A DNA stretch of 64,000 bases from Isoetes taiwanensis (GCA_021234155.1 JAJEKV010000002.1:43513203-43577202); one strand, 5' to 3'. Shown: positions 43,692-55,116, counted from the first letter of the stretch. The notes: generated by a model not told the origin, from the letters alone. Translations and numbers: made by a program.

Positions 43692-43925
43692 ATGTCTCGC
43701 CATCTTCAAAGGCCCCATGTTGACACCCTTACTTGCCTTATGACCTTTGACGATCTTCATGCCTGCGAGTTGAAAGGGATATCCCTGGATCCCTGGCTGT
43801 ATGGTATAGCTACTGGTCGAAAGAAAGACTCCCCCGGCGAGTATCATGTTACTATCCATATTGTGTGGGTTCCGGAGCGCGAGGCTTTTGAGATTAATAG
43901 AATCACCAATAATTACAATCTATGA
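43692..43925 (+). CDS. Small island protein, LDPWL family member 3
   Basis: A 77-residue ORF reads DDLHACELKGISLDPWLYGI, ATGRKKDSPGEYHV then TIHIVWVPEREAFEINRITN. It lies opposite in orientation to member 2, so the pair may be an inverted duplication. An overlapping minus ORF (43584-43859) is most likely its shadow. The stop at 43925 is followed about 145-230 bp later by three palindrome copies. An upstream in-frame start cannot be excluded. Confidence 0.5.
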   Translation: MSRHLQRPHVDTLTCLMTFDDLHACELKGISLDPWLYGIATGRKKDSPGEYHVTIHIVWVPEREAFEINRITNNYNL

Positions 43926-44429
43926 CTTATGTATTTCATAACTTTATATGATATGATGATGTAACTGTGTTGTGCATGATTCAGTTGTAATCTTTCAGTT
44001 CTTATCTTCAGTTATGATCTACGTTTTCTCGTTTTCCTTTTGCCTACATGAAACTATCTTCAAGCCATCTGAAGGGCAAAGTGGAAAGGGCGCCCCAATT
44101 TCGGGGGAGACTATTCTCGAAGTAAAGTGGGCGGGTGCCCAATTTCCCCTGGAAGGAAAGTGGGCTGGGCTTCAATTTCCCCGGAAGGAAACAAGATATT
44201 ACTATTCAAAAATTGCACGTCATGGGCTGTTCTCAATGTAGACAAGAACCATTCTATTCATATAGGAATGGAGTACATGGATGGATTACATAGATAATAA
44301 TATCAACTAAACATCATGCCTCGAAAGAGATAGTTGAACAGAAAGATAATAGATAGTAATAGATAATATTAAACATGGACGTTTCACCAATATCCGGTTC
44401 CACCGCAATTAGATCCCCCGGATCGAACT

Positions 44430-44996
44430 CTATGGCTTGTCATGCGCTATACAGATCCAAACCGGCCATCCAATTCTCCCATTGATAGGGAGGCCGAGGA
44501 TGAGTTTGGTTACCAAACCCACACTCCCTTTTTTTTCCTTCTTGTAAAGCTTCTTAAATAAGGACCGAAGGAACTGTTGTGCGGCCAAACATCGCCCATT
44601 TTCAGCAACCTCTTTGAGCTTACGCCTGTAAATATGGCGTTTCAAGGAAATCAAACAGTCTTCCAGCTCTACCCTGCTGAGGTGATCCGGCTCATCACCA
44701 TCCTTCATCAACTCTCCACGACGAAGGAGCTTCCTCAGTTGGTGTCCCATTTCTTCTGTGCCATTTTTGTTTATCTCGTTCTGCACCTCAAGCTGAAGCT
44801 GATTCGCATGAGCTAATATTGGCTGGGAGATATGGCACTGCATTTCGCTCATTGTGAATCCGTCGCTGCGCCTAGTTCGGACCATTCTGACTGTCCCGAC
44901 TATGAATCTAAACTGTGCAGATTTGCGAATGCCGGTTGGTGTGGCGAGACCATGTTCAGTGAAGGCGCTTGGGCGGCAAACAAACTCGGATGTCAC
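44430..44996 (-). CDS. Unknown island protein, 188 residues, charged and helical
   Basis: The longest intact ORF of the island. After an N-terminus rich in R, T and F (AQFRFIVGTVRMVRTRRSDG), it is strongly helical and charged: AHANQLQLEVQNEINKNGTE, GHQLRKLLRRGEL, RVELEDCLISLKRHIYRRKL and QFLRSLFKKLYKKEKKG, suggesting a coiled coil or basic DNA/RNA-contacting protein. No family recognised. It converges with member 3 of the LDPWL family on a palindrome cluster (44068-44175). The first ATG is unproven; an internal start at about 44853 (MSEMQCHISQ) is possible. Confidence 0.5.
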   Translation of the reverse strand: MTSEFVCRPSAFTEHGLATPTGIRKSAQFRFIVGTVRMVRTRRSDGFTMSEMQCHISQPILAHANQLQLEVQNEINKNGTEEMGHQLRKLLRRGELMKDGDEPDHLSRVELEDCLISLKRHIYRRKLKEVAENGRCLAAQQFLRSLFKKLYKKEKKGSVGLVTKLILGLPINGRIGWPVWICIAHDKP

Positions 44997-45282
44997 TTCT
45001 TTGGCATAGTTGATAAAAGGCCTGCCAACTCACCTACCTGCACGCATTTCGAAATTTTGCATCATTCCACCAAATAAAACCCTTATTTTTTAATAAATGG
45101 GGTCCATTTGGGAGTCATATGGACTTAGCCAAAGTCCACAATTAATGAAATTATGCTTTATTGATGTCTTTCTTTATACTCTTGATTACATCATGAGCAT
45201 ATGTGTCTCTCCTTCTTCCATGCAAGGACTTCAATGATGCAGTAGCAAACATACAAGAACAACGTAGTTAGATATAATATAT

Positions 45283-45370
45283 GGCATAATAACAGGGGGT
45301 TTCCTTCATGTTTTTTTGTAAGCTTTTCAATATGGTTTTGCTATGATTTGGTTGATGTATTCGTTTGATT
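45283..45370 (+). repeat. Dispersed repeat shared with 25037-25115
   Basis: Contains ATAATAACAGGGGGTT, TTTTTTGTAAGC, CAATATGGTTTTGC and TTGATGTATTCG in the same order as the earlier copy. From 45371 to 50430 the sequence is AT-rich. It holds only short ORFs without recognisable products and a few small word repeats (AATATAGGTCTAATGC at about 46160 and 46210); I see no gene there. Confidence 0.5.
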
Positions 45371-48300
45371 GTACTAAATAGTACTAGTTATGGTGCCCGA
45401 CATTGCCGGGCTTTAGTGATAATTTGAAGCGATGGTTGTTTTGGCTGAAGCAAATAATGTGGTTTGGAGGGGAAAGAGTCAATGGTGAGGCATTGGTAGG
45501 CTCCAGCAATCTGTAGAAATTTGCATTGCAATGTGAAGGCAACAATAATTATAGTTGAAATTGTGTATTTCAACTCTAAGTATTGTTTGCTTAGAAGTTG
45601 TAGATGTAGTTACATTGAGTTGCCCTAGCATGGCAATTAATTGTGTTTTTTTTTTTAATTTATGCATTTGTAGATGGCACAAATCTATTTATGTGGGAAA
45701 CCAACGGTTTGAGAACATAAGTTATTGGGGTTGAGAGGAAAGAGCATCAATCACATTATATGTTTGATTAGGCCACGAAAGCATAATGATTGGAGAATTT
45801 TATGAATGCACCCCTCATTTCCATGAAGACTGAAATGCAAACATTACTTAGCCGCACATATTTGATTGGTTAAATAAAATAGTACTTGGTTATATGGTCT
45901 TATCAAATGTGATCATATATGTCTTATACATGAGAGGTAGTGGTGTTCAGTATAGGAGAACATACACGTTTGGTATTTGATGCATATCAATGAACATATT
46001 TAATAGTCCAATGATTCCTTAAGAGCAGTTGACTTCAAAAATAAAGGTATTATCAGCAATAGTCAAAACGTAAGTTATTGGCCTCATACTTATGAACCGT
46101 CACCTATAAGTGTACCCTCCAGAAACTCACCCTAATAATGGACTAATGCTAATTCGCCCTAATATAGGTCTAATGCTAATTCACGCACCTATCCTTGAGA
46201 AATACATCATAATATAGGTCTAATGCTTCACGCAATAAATAAAAAGAGAACATCTATTCAATGTCTATTCAAGCATAGTTTTGTGCTTATTTCTTGAAAA
46301 AGTGTAGTTGTTAGCGTTATGTCGAATTCCCATTCGTAGTAAATAAGAAACACATATTTTTATTCAATGTCTATCCAAGTGAGTCAATGCTTATGGCCTA
46401 TTTGTTTTCATTACTTATTGATAAAGTTGGTTGTGAAATAGCTAATAATGTTGCATGCTGCTTCCAGTCCAGTAATCCATGCATTCTATATTAAGTAAAT
46501 TCCTCAAACACTCTTTCCACACAGTTACAATGCAGTCATCTCCACTATATATATGCTTTAAATGTTCATTCAGCACTGGACGTCCTGCAATAGCTAAACA
46601 AACATGCACTATTCCAAAAGAAATCTTGAAAAGTGAATGTGATGTATACCTTTGGATTGGAATTGTTTGAGCAGAAAATGCACATGGGATTTGTTGATGT
46701 GGAGCTACAACTGTAGTACATGTTGGATAAATTTCAAAGGTGCAAACATAACAAACAAAATGGAGTGCGCTCAATATGTACCTAAAATGGATTCTTGAGA
46801 ATAATAGCTATCAACTTTTAACTCCAAGATGCATTAGACTGCAAGAATGTAGTTGCAAGAATGTAGTAAAACTGTATTGGTTGAGTCTTAAAATTGTGAA
46901 GAGAATGCTATGAATGTTATTGTTGTCTCTATGGCAGTGATTGTTGATGCAAGTGGTGTTCGATGTCTGGCTATTACATGTGAGATCTAGATTTTATCTT
47001 TTTTTTGTCCATGTCCACTTTAAAAGAAAGAGACAATGTGAGACAATGAGCTGAGCAACAAATGAATACTTGCAGAAATTGAAGAAAAGGAAGTAAAATA
47101 CGTTATGAGGTTCGTTTTGGGCATGAACAAAAAGAGACAAAGCTGCTATACTGTTACAATGCATTTGCAAATATGCCTGAAACCATCATTCACCATTGTA
47201 GAAGACAAACCTTTCAAGGTAGGAATAGAAAAATAGCAAATCACCAAAGTCTGTCAAATCATGTATGCACTACATGACACCTGAGCTATACTGTGAACTA
47301 CCAAAGAAGCTTGCTAGCTGCAAGGAGACATGGAACTTAGAGATGAATGCGGGCTTGAGTCTCTTGTACCCTTGGATTAGGATTGTTCGAACCACTTACA
47401 TGATCCATCTTATTGCTCTTCAAATTTTTGCTCCATGCTTTTAGTAAGCCCTCATCCAACAAATTAGAGAGAATGTTAGCTCTAGACTTTGGTGTACAAA
47501 TGGAAACAGATGTACAGATCTGATCAATCTTAGAGCTTTTTGAAGCAATTATTCCCTACTTCTAATAAGCTTGGAACTATCGGAGTAAAGAGAATGTTAC
47601 TCGTGGATTTGGACATAGGATCTATCATTAGAGTTCGTCTATCATTCTAATATATAAAAAATGCAAAGCAGAAATATTTCAGCTGGTACTGGTAGTCAGA
47701 TCTCTGCATGGATGAGAAGATACTATGATCTAGAGTTCGTTCCCCACCATCTCTCTTTCTTCAATGAGTGCTTTTACAGACTGCATCACAATATTGTGAT
47801 CCTACATTGTTCCTAAATATTTGATGAAATTACACATCTGATAAGCAACGTTCCTAGTTTGAATTACGCGTCTGAAAACTCCACATGATGATGTGATATG
47901 TTACAAAGTTGACTTCGAGTTATGGACCTTAGCTACTCCAATAGATACAGATGAGTCTTTATAGTGAGAATATGCCTTCAAACATCATTATTACGCTTGT
48001 ATTGCTTGCCTAAAGTTGCCTGGCATCAATCTGAGCAATATTATTCTAGAAGGTGGCAGCGAGGTCTGTCACATCCTCTGTCCAGTGTTTTGAGCGATAG
48101 TTGCAAGATTTCTCACCCCTAGCTGCAACACAGGAGCCGCTGGCTGCAACATAGATACACGAAAGAGTTAGACTAATCTTTGCACTTCTTGACGTATTAA
48201 TGTCTACAGAAGACCCAAAGGATCAGACCTAATAAATAGTGTCCTTGAAGCTTGTAAGGGCATCATTGCAACTTGCATGAAATGTTTCACATTTGTATGA

Positions 48301-50450
48301 ACAATCAACCTCATGTATGAAGTTGAAAGAAGAGCCTAAGGGATCGTAAAAGTTCAAAAAAGAAGGCATGTAAAAGAAATCTAGAGAGTCCATATATTTG
48401 GACGATCTGATTGAGTAAATAACTTGCAGATTAAGTATCCTGCATAAGGTGGTCTACAGAGACTGCAAAAATAGGCTGCCTCCAAAGAGCGGACGTGGCA
48501 AAACATATCATACTAAATTTTTTTTGAAAGTAAGATGCATATCGGTGAGTGAAACAAAGCCATACATACCTCATTTTGTTGATAAATCTAGACAATGAAC
48601 CCCAATGTCATGAACAATAAAAAGCACCTACAGAGGAGAGGAACAAATCATTGCTTGATCCCATAGATGATAAAAGAATAGCTCTAAATTACCACCAAAC
48701 TATCTGGATCTAGGTCTTAAGCACATCTTGATGGACATGTGTTATTAATGCCCGAGCAAGGGAGCTGGATAAGTTATGAGTACCCGTTGTTACCATTGAT
48801 AGGATGGACTCTTCTACGTTGTACTTTGATACATGCAAGGTTATCATCCGCTCGTGTCTTCATATACCGCAAGTATATGGAAGTTGTGTAAGCTTCAAGA
48901 AGCATATACTGTAAATGCCCCAAATTTTGTTCAAACATAATTTCAGTATTTAGAACAACAAAAATATGAGACACATGTATATCCACCAATCAATATAAAA
49001 AATTGGCATTAGTCTAAAGCCACCAATAAAGGAATGATTTATGTTGTATCACATAACAATTACAAACCTTCCAACACAGCAAGCTGATTGAATGGCTTGC
49101 TATAAGAAAATATAGAGTTCTTGCTTGGTTAGGAACTCAGATGAAGTATCCTAGCAAAAATGGTAAAGAATTTATAAGCAATGACCGAGCATACAAAATA
49201 AGGCCCATTCTTCTGATCCCAATAATTGCAGAAAAGGCCTCAATAACTTAGTCCTCAGTCCTAATCATACAAAACTCATAGAGGCGAGATAAAATTTACA
49301 TGATTATTATGTTCATTCATATCCATTCTTTGAGGCAAGATAACCTTTATCTGCTCATTACATTTACGTCCAACATGTCCATTCATGTGTAACAAAATTT
49401 AGTCATTCAATAGATCTTCTAACATGAGCCTAGTGTGTAAATTAGATTATAAATAATACAACATGATGAGTCTGATGTGCAAAATAATACAATATGGCCA
49501 ATATTTCTTGCGAGGATCTAAAGAGATCTTTTATTCTCAAAAAAACAGAGCTGGTGCTTCTTTATAGCTTTAGGATTATAAGATTATTCCAAGACCACAG
49601 ACATTCAGTAGACGATACTGCATTAAATAAATATAGCATGGCAATAAGGAAGAACACAGACCATGCATTACCTAGAATATCTTTAACTTGGTTGCCTCAC
49701 TACTTAAAACCATTAACCGAGGGAAAAAATTGGTAGTCTCAAGCACGATTTCTCCTCCTAGAGTTTAAGCTCTTAAATTCCAATTGACCGGTGTTACCTA
49801 TTTTGCAATTTTGAATAGCGGAAGAGTTGATGTGCACAACTACGTTTCGAACCCCTCTTTGCCGAAATAGGGCTAGGCCTTAATGTAGAAAACTTGGAGT
49901 TACAATGGCCCTTTCTCACCAATTTGTTTCTCATCGCCAATGAATTCCCTCCATGATCCCACTTCAGTAGGAAAATAAAACCATTTACACTCGAAGCTTT
50001 GTCTGTCCATGGTTGATAGCTCAAATTTAGCATGGCTCTTGAAACCCCAAACTCCCCGAGGGCAAGAATCCAAAAATAAATAAGCTGATAAAAAATCTAT
50101 CAAGCTACAACCTGAGACCATTCACCTTGCGCTCAATTGCAGGCAATCATCACCGTGGAAACCATTCTGAAGCATGCATGCAACCACCTTCTAGCGCACA
50201 ACAACCATCGGATGGATGCGAAGAGAGAGGGAAAAAAATATCACTCTGAAATTTTACTAAACGAAATTATACAAAGTTTTTTCCCGAAAATCGAGAATCT
50301 TTTTCGGCTGCCAAACTCCCACAAAACCTTAGGAAATCATTTTAGAAAAATTCCAAAAGTATTATTGCGCAAACCGGAAAATCCCAAATTAACAAAATAG
50401 ATTTCTAGAGTGCACCTTTTCTTGGCCGTTGATTTCAAAAAAAAAAAAAA

Positions 50451-50541
50451 AAAGAGATTGTGTGGTTGTATGTGAATATTAGATAAAGCTAAAAAAGAGA
50501 GATTGTGTGGTTGTTTGTGAATATTAGATAAAGTCTTGGCT
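50451..50541 (+). repeat. 46-bp tandem duplication after a poly(A) run
   Basis: A run of about 17 A (50436-50452) is followed by two copies of GAGATTGTGTGGTTGT then GTGAATATTAGATAAAG. The A-run may be a retroposon tail. The ORFs from 50536 to 50860 contain a second internal repeat (TTGGGATCAT...TTTCGGCCTCC, twice, about 115 bp apart) and no recognised product. Confidence 0.7.
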
Positions 50542-51723
50542 GATTTGGTGATGGCGCAGCTCATTGGGGCTAGGGTTTTGGCGTTGCTTCAATCTCATAT
50601 ATCTCCCTCCTCGGGTGTCCATTTTGAGCGATTTTTAATGCATTGGGAAGTCCTTGTAGTAAGTTTTTCAAGGTGGTGTATGGTATCAGGTAGTTTTCTC
50701 TCTACTTCCGTCCCTGAATTGGGATCATCTATTTCGGCCTCCAAAGTTACCCTCAGTTTTGGCGTTGCTTGGTGTATAGCATCATGTGGTTTTCTTTGTA
50801 ATTCAGTACCGTAATTGGGATCATGCATTTCGGCCTCCATGGTTACGACTGCCGACATGCGATCTTGCTCTCAATTTCTGCTTCTATGGCCTCTTCAACA
50901 CTGCTTCCTAATTGTCATCTCAATTTTCTTGCTCATGCCCTTGCTTCCATAGCGAACTGTATTATTATAATATTTATTTTATTAGATGCTTTGTGTACAT
51001 CTCAGTGCTTTGTAGTTTTTAACCAAGAATGAAGGATTATAAAATATATGCAGGTCTACGGCATGAAATCTGAAGCAAACTTCAATTCTCACCCCTTTAT
51101 TATAATCTCTACAGATTCTGTAAGTCCATCTAAGATGCTTGTCACATTCAAATGTCTCAGATTGATCAGGTTTGACATGTGCAGTGCTGAAGTGGTCAGG
51201 CTTGGCATGTGGAGTACTCAATAAAGCTTGTTGGTTTAAAACTTAAACTGTTTGTTTGCTTCGTTAAAATTTTAAAATTTATTTGATGGAAATCAATGGC
51301 TGGCGTTTGCATGACACATGGTACTCTTTTCCATCCTTGCAGTTTGCAAAGGCTTGGTATACAAAGGAGATTTTTGCAATGGGAAGCTTAATGGTGGCTT
51401 TTAATGCCAATAGTTCTCTTAAATGTTATATTTTGACATTGATATTCAAATGTCATATTTCTGGATTTGGAAACCACGTGTAGACCTATTATAACTTAAC
51501 CCTTAAATATGGGTCGTGTAAAACTTCAATGTCAAACTTGGAAAACTATTTCTTATTGCTCGGGATATCTTTCTTATTGTTTCTTTCCTGTATTTCATTG
51601 TTTTTTTACAAGTTATATTGTTTCTTTGCTTATTCTAGTATTTTCATGGCTATTTTTGTATATTTATATATACCCTTTTCTCTAATTTGTACACCACCTT
51701 TTCCTAGGCCCTGAAGGCATAGT

Positions 51724-51862
51724 TACCGGGAACGCCGTTCCGAACGCGTTCCCTAGGGTTCTACGTTCCCGGAATGCCAAGTTCCAGTTTCGGACGGTTT
51801 GTTACCCGGAACGCCGTTCCGAACACCGTTCCCATGGGAACGGCGTTCCTGATAAGTTCCCA
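51724..51862. repeat. GGAACG/CGTTCC palindrome cluster
   Basis: About ten copies of GGAACG or its inverse are packed in 140 bp, several as direct palindromes (GGAACGCCGTTCC at about 51729 and 51816, GGGAACGGCGTTCC at about 51837). A weaker group of the same words is at 55537-55640. The two may be the flanks of one older element into which the sequence 51.9-55.5 kb inserted; not proven. Confidence 0.7.
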
Positions 51863-52199
51863 AAAAAAGTAAGAAAATCAATGGTTTATAGTTCATTTTT
51901 TCTCCTTCTTTGCTTCTTTTTTTAGTAGGAAGGAAGGAAGGAAGAAATTTTTAACGTCCATGAAACCCAATTGGGTTATGGGACCAGAACAAACAAAGGG
52001 GGCATAAGCCCTAACAGAACCGAGGGCCGAAGCTAGAAAACAGAGCATGGGGCCTAAGCCCCGTTACAACACACAAATAAAGAAAACTGAACCAACCCAA
52101 AAACAGGGAGCCCGTGGCTATGCCAAAACTGTCCAAGGATCAGCCGCCATCGATCCCCGAATGATAGCCCGGCCTCCCTATATACACGCGCATTTTAGT

Positions 52200-53063
52200 T
52201 GTAGGGCGAAGCCTCAGGCGACTCGACATAGCTCTTCTTTCGGCCTGCAAAGCTGTGCTGGGGTCAAGTCTTCCTGAACAGAGAAGGTGGTTCCCTTCAA
52301 ATGATTGCCATGCCGTAAGATGTGCAGCCTGGAAAGAGCATCCCAAAAAGGCACCAAGAGATGACGGGCGGTCGGGCGCGGCCGCTCAAACTGGCCGGGG
52401 CGAAAGGATGCCGTCGGCAGGTATGTGCATCACCTGACTGAAAAAAGAGGCAGCCTCATCTGTAGCAGGCGAGTTATCCATCTCCTTCAGACCTACAATA
52501 CGCAAGGTCAGGGTCAATGCATGTTTGGTGGCACTACCAAACTCAGAAGGCAGGACCTCGGCATGGGCAGTGGGCAACAAATCCTCAAGCGGAGGCTGTG
52601 TGGGCATTGAGACCGGTTCATCAGTCCCAGGCATAGCATCGGCCGCAGGCATAGCACTCACATGGTCAGGCGGGGGCCCTGTGCTAGACACTGAAACATT
52701 ATTGTGATTGGCTGAGCTATACCCCACAGACTGTAGCAATAACTCAAGAAGTTGTACCCAGCCTTCTAGTGGCAACTGAGCAGACGTCTTTGTGAGAGTA
52801 ACGGTAGAGCAGACCGTGTGGATCCTGGTAAGTATCCCTGGAGGCAAACACTGGAGCTGAGCATCAATCCTGTCCAAGGCCGCAGCTAAAGATGCACCGG
52901 AAAGAGGGGTCAGGATGGGACGCTGGGGCCCAAAGAAGGGGGCTGCCTGAAGGTATGGCTCAATTGTGGGGTCATAGGGTTTGTCAAAGCCTGACGCAGG
53001 TGCCTGAATCAGGTTGTTTGATTTGCGGGTCTCCCTAGCCATGCGCTTAATCTTCCGGGTCAT
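52200..53063 (-). pseudogene. LINE ORF1-like nucleic-acid-binding protein, one frameshift
   Basis: The 225-codon ORF (53063-52386) begins MTRKIKRMARETRKSNN, has an amphipathic middle (ALDRIDAQLQCLPPG), a proline/alanine-rich linker, then TLTLRIVGLKEMD and AASFFSQVMHIPADG, the start of the RRM-like core of L1-type ORF1. After its stop, another frame continues with RPTARHLLVPFWDALSRLHI, then KGTTFSVQEDLTPAQ, which matches the ORF1 C-terminal domain (usual wording I-x-I-x-E-D-L-(S/T)). So one shift near 52390 breaks an otherwise intact gene. ORF1 proteins coat LINE RNA in the retroposition complex. Confidence 0.7.
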
Positions 53064-53214
53064 GCTGACGCTTTATTAGGCCGTAACTGAGGAAGGAACG
53101 TGAAAAGGATAAAGGAAACTAAAGCGAGCAAGGATGCTGGAGGAGGACAGAGCAAACCAGTGCAACAAGGCAAGTCAAGGCAAATTAATAGGCCCAGCGT
53201 AATGTATGGGCAAG

Positions 53215-53333
53215 GCAGACCAAAGCGAATCGGATCTAAGCAAATCAATAGACAAGATCAAAGCAAATCAACAGGACCAAAACAAATCAATAAGAAAGCA
53301 GTGGACATGAATAGGAAAGCAAATCAATAGCAA
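53215..53333 (+). repeat. Degenerate AAGCAAATCAATAG repeats
   Basis: The words CAAATCAATAG, CAAATCAACAGGACC and CAAATCAATAAG recur five or six times. This lies upstream of LINE ORF1 on the minus strand and may be promoter repeats of the element. Confidence 0.65.
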
Positions 53334-54232
53334 AGCCCAACCTAATGTACTGGAGAAGGTAACTGGAAACCAAAGCAAAGCCAACGAACTGCCAGATGCG
53401 AGAAGAGGAGTAGGTAGGCTGGACGAGCATGATACAGCCAGATCTGCAGAGAGCAGCCGGGTGCAAAAGGAGGGGCCGAAGAAGTTCGTTGCTGGGCAAG
53501 TCCGGCCTCCCTGTGGCCGAGCACAATATGTCTGTGGCAAAAATCCGTGGCCAGGGACCCGATGCTGGGCTGGCTGAGTCTCCTCTGACGAATCGCCTCT
53601 TGACCAAGCCGCTTATGCTGTTAGCTGCATCCGATTCCTGGGTCTGGGTTCAAGGCCGTGGCTGCAAGGGCTGCTTGGATCCTGTACCATGAATCTAAAC
53701 TGATACCGTGCTGTGGATCTCGTGGCTCGGTGGGGCTTCTGCCTGTTGCTTGTTCTATCCCCCTGGGCTAGCTACGTGATGGCGGCTATGGCGCAGGTGC
53801 TAGGCGGTGGAGAGGGAAGGAATGGCGCAATTAGCAATGGCTCTTTGTTCAGTGTTTTTCATACACACACACATAAAGTGCTCTGTAGCGGACTACACAA
53901 ATGTTTCGTGACTGTCTCTTGTTTGTTGTTTAATTTACGTTCCTCCTCTGCTATATCTCTCAATTTGTGATCTCATTTATAATCTAACATTTTGCATTTT
54001 AATGATGGGAAATTCGATTTGTTTTTCCAGCTGAGTCAGAGGGACTTGCATTGGAGAAAGCCATGTGTTCTTGAAGAACAACTTGTGGGAGACTCTAGGT
54101 GGGAAAAGAGAAGTAAGTTTAAGAAGTTTAAGGGGTGTTAAAGAGTTGAGAAAACTTGCTGCAGAATTGTAGAATCTATTTTTGATGGAGATTTGTAGTG
54201 CTGCATTGTAACAGATTAAGTGGCACTATTGA

Positions 54233-54954
54233 TCCCATCGATCCGAGACATCGGATCGCCATTCTAGAATGGGGCGAGCATGCATGTCTTGCATGCATGC
54301 ATGCGGCGCATGCCCTTTCTGGTTGGGAGTTCGCTATTTTAGGCGCGGTTCGGCATCAACGTCTCATCGGGCGCTTCCCTTCTCTCTCCAGCACCTTATT
54401 CTCTTTGAACCCACCCTCCCCCTTCTTTGTTTATTGTATTTATCGCCCGCACGCGCGGATCAGCCCTCTATTTGAAGAGGTTTTTGTTTGTTGTTTCCAG
54501 GAAGGAGGGGCTTCTCCCCGCTTGGTTTGGCTAATTTGGTGTTTCTTTCATGCCGTGGCATGTCCTTTTCGCCTTGGCTCTTCTTTAGCCTTCATCCCGT
54601 GACCTTCGGCCTCGATTCCAGTTTGTTAAGGAAGTTCTCTCGCTATTCGGCGGTTTGTTGGTTTCATAAAGAGCCCCATTCTAGAATCCCATCGATCCGG
54701 AGACATCGGATCACCATTCTAGAATGGGGCGAAAGCATGCATGTCTTGCATGCATGCATGCGGGCGCATGCCCTTTCTCGGTTGGGAGTTCGCTATTTTA
54801 GGCGCTGTTCGGCATCAACGCCTCATCGGCTCTTCCTCTTTCTCTCGCCAGCATCTTTATTCTCTTTGAACCCACCCTCCCCCTTCGTTGTTTATTGTAT
54901 TTGTCACCCGCACGTGTGATCAGCCCCTCTATTTGAAGAGGTTTTGTTTTTGTC
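54233..54954 (+). repeat. Direct duplication of about 260 bp, 453 bp apart
   Basis: Copy 1 (54233-54493) and copy 2 (54686-54954) share CCCATCGATCC, GACATCGGATC, CATTCTAGAATGGGGCGA, a GCATGCATGTCTTGCATGCA tract, GGGAGTTCGCTATTTTAGGC and CTATTTGAAGAGGTTTT, with about 90% identity. A third partial match (CAGCCCCTC with GGAGG, and CGGTTTGTTGGTTTCAT) follows at 54972 and 55353. ORFs on the plus strand across the unit are also duplicated, but indels break them. Could be LTRs of a very short element or a tandem duplication. Confidence 0.85.
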
Positions 54955-55116
54955 GCGTGACACGCCGCGGATCAGCCCCTCCACTGGGAGGTTTGTTTTG
55001 TCTCGTTTTTTGTGTTGGTGATGTGCGTACAGGTTGGCGAGAAGCATCTGTTTTCGACTTCTCCATTCGTGGGTTTTGGGAGCGATTTCTATGCCTTACG
55101 TTTGTCCAAGCCCCTT

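Larger units (their letters stand above)
35690..44185. repeat. Interspersed GC palindromes with AAATTGGGCG arms
   Basis: About twenty copies of a palindrome with arms AAATTGGGCG and CGCCCAATTT joined by 0-4 bases. Perfect copies: 35753-35776, 36124-36147, 38098-38115, 38208-38225, 42372-42403 (arms extended to 15 bp). Near-perfect: 35879, 38019, 42490-42511, 43053-43078. More diverged: 35690, 35940, 36187, 36335, 38138, 38240, 40087, 40121, 40162, 41321, 43117, 44068, 44122, 44158. They occur in groups of two to four and sit downstream of ORF stops (42208, 42730, 43247, 43925, 44430). As RNA each would form a strong hairpin on either strand, as expected of a bidirectional terminator or 3'-end signal. 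Not seen elsewhere in the window. Confidence 0.88.
51928..53700 (-). mobile_element. ORF1-only LINE derivative (no ORF2) with (TTCC)n tail
   Basis: On the minus strand: a leader with repeated AAGCAAATCAATAG words (53333-53215 on plus), an ORF1-type protein (see 52200-53063), a 3' untranslated region (52200-51951) and an end GGACGTTAAAAATTTC followed by (TTCC)4 at 51944-51928. That end matches the LINE fragment ending at 30450. No endonuclease or reverse transcriptase lies between ORF1 and the 3' end, so the element lacks ORF2 entirely, like mammalian half-LINEs. It must have moved, if at all, with help from a full LINE. Confidence 0.6.

Noticed and set aside
43584-43859. 91-residue minus ORF
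   Set aside because: Overlaps the plus-strand LDPWL-family member, whose similarity to two other ORFs supports the plus frame.
35690-44185. CRISPR-like array of palindromic repeats
   Set aside because: Spacing is irregular (50 bp to over 2 kb), copies are diverged, there are ORFs between them, and the DNA is eukaryotic.
49794-50121. Possible conserved gene fragment on the minus strand
   Set aside because: Two short overlapping ORFs in different frames, no recognisable motif and no splice support.
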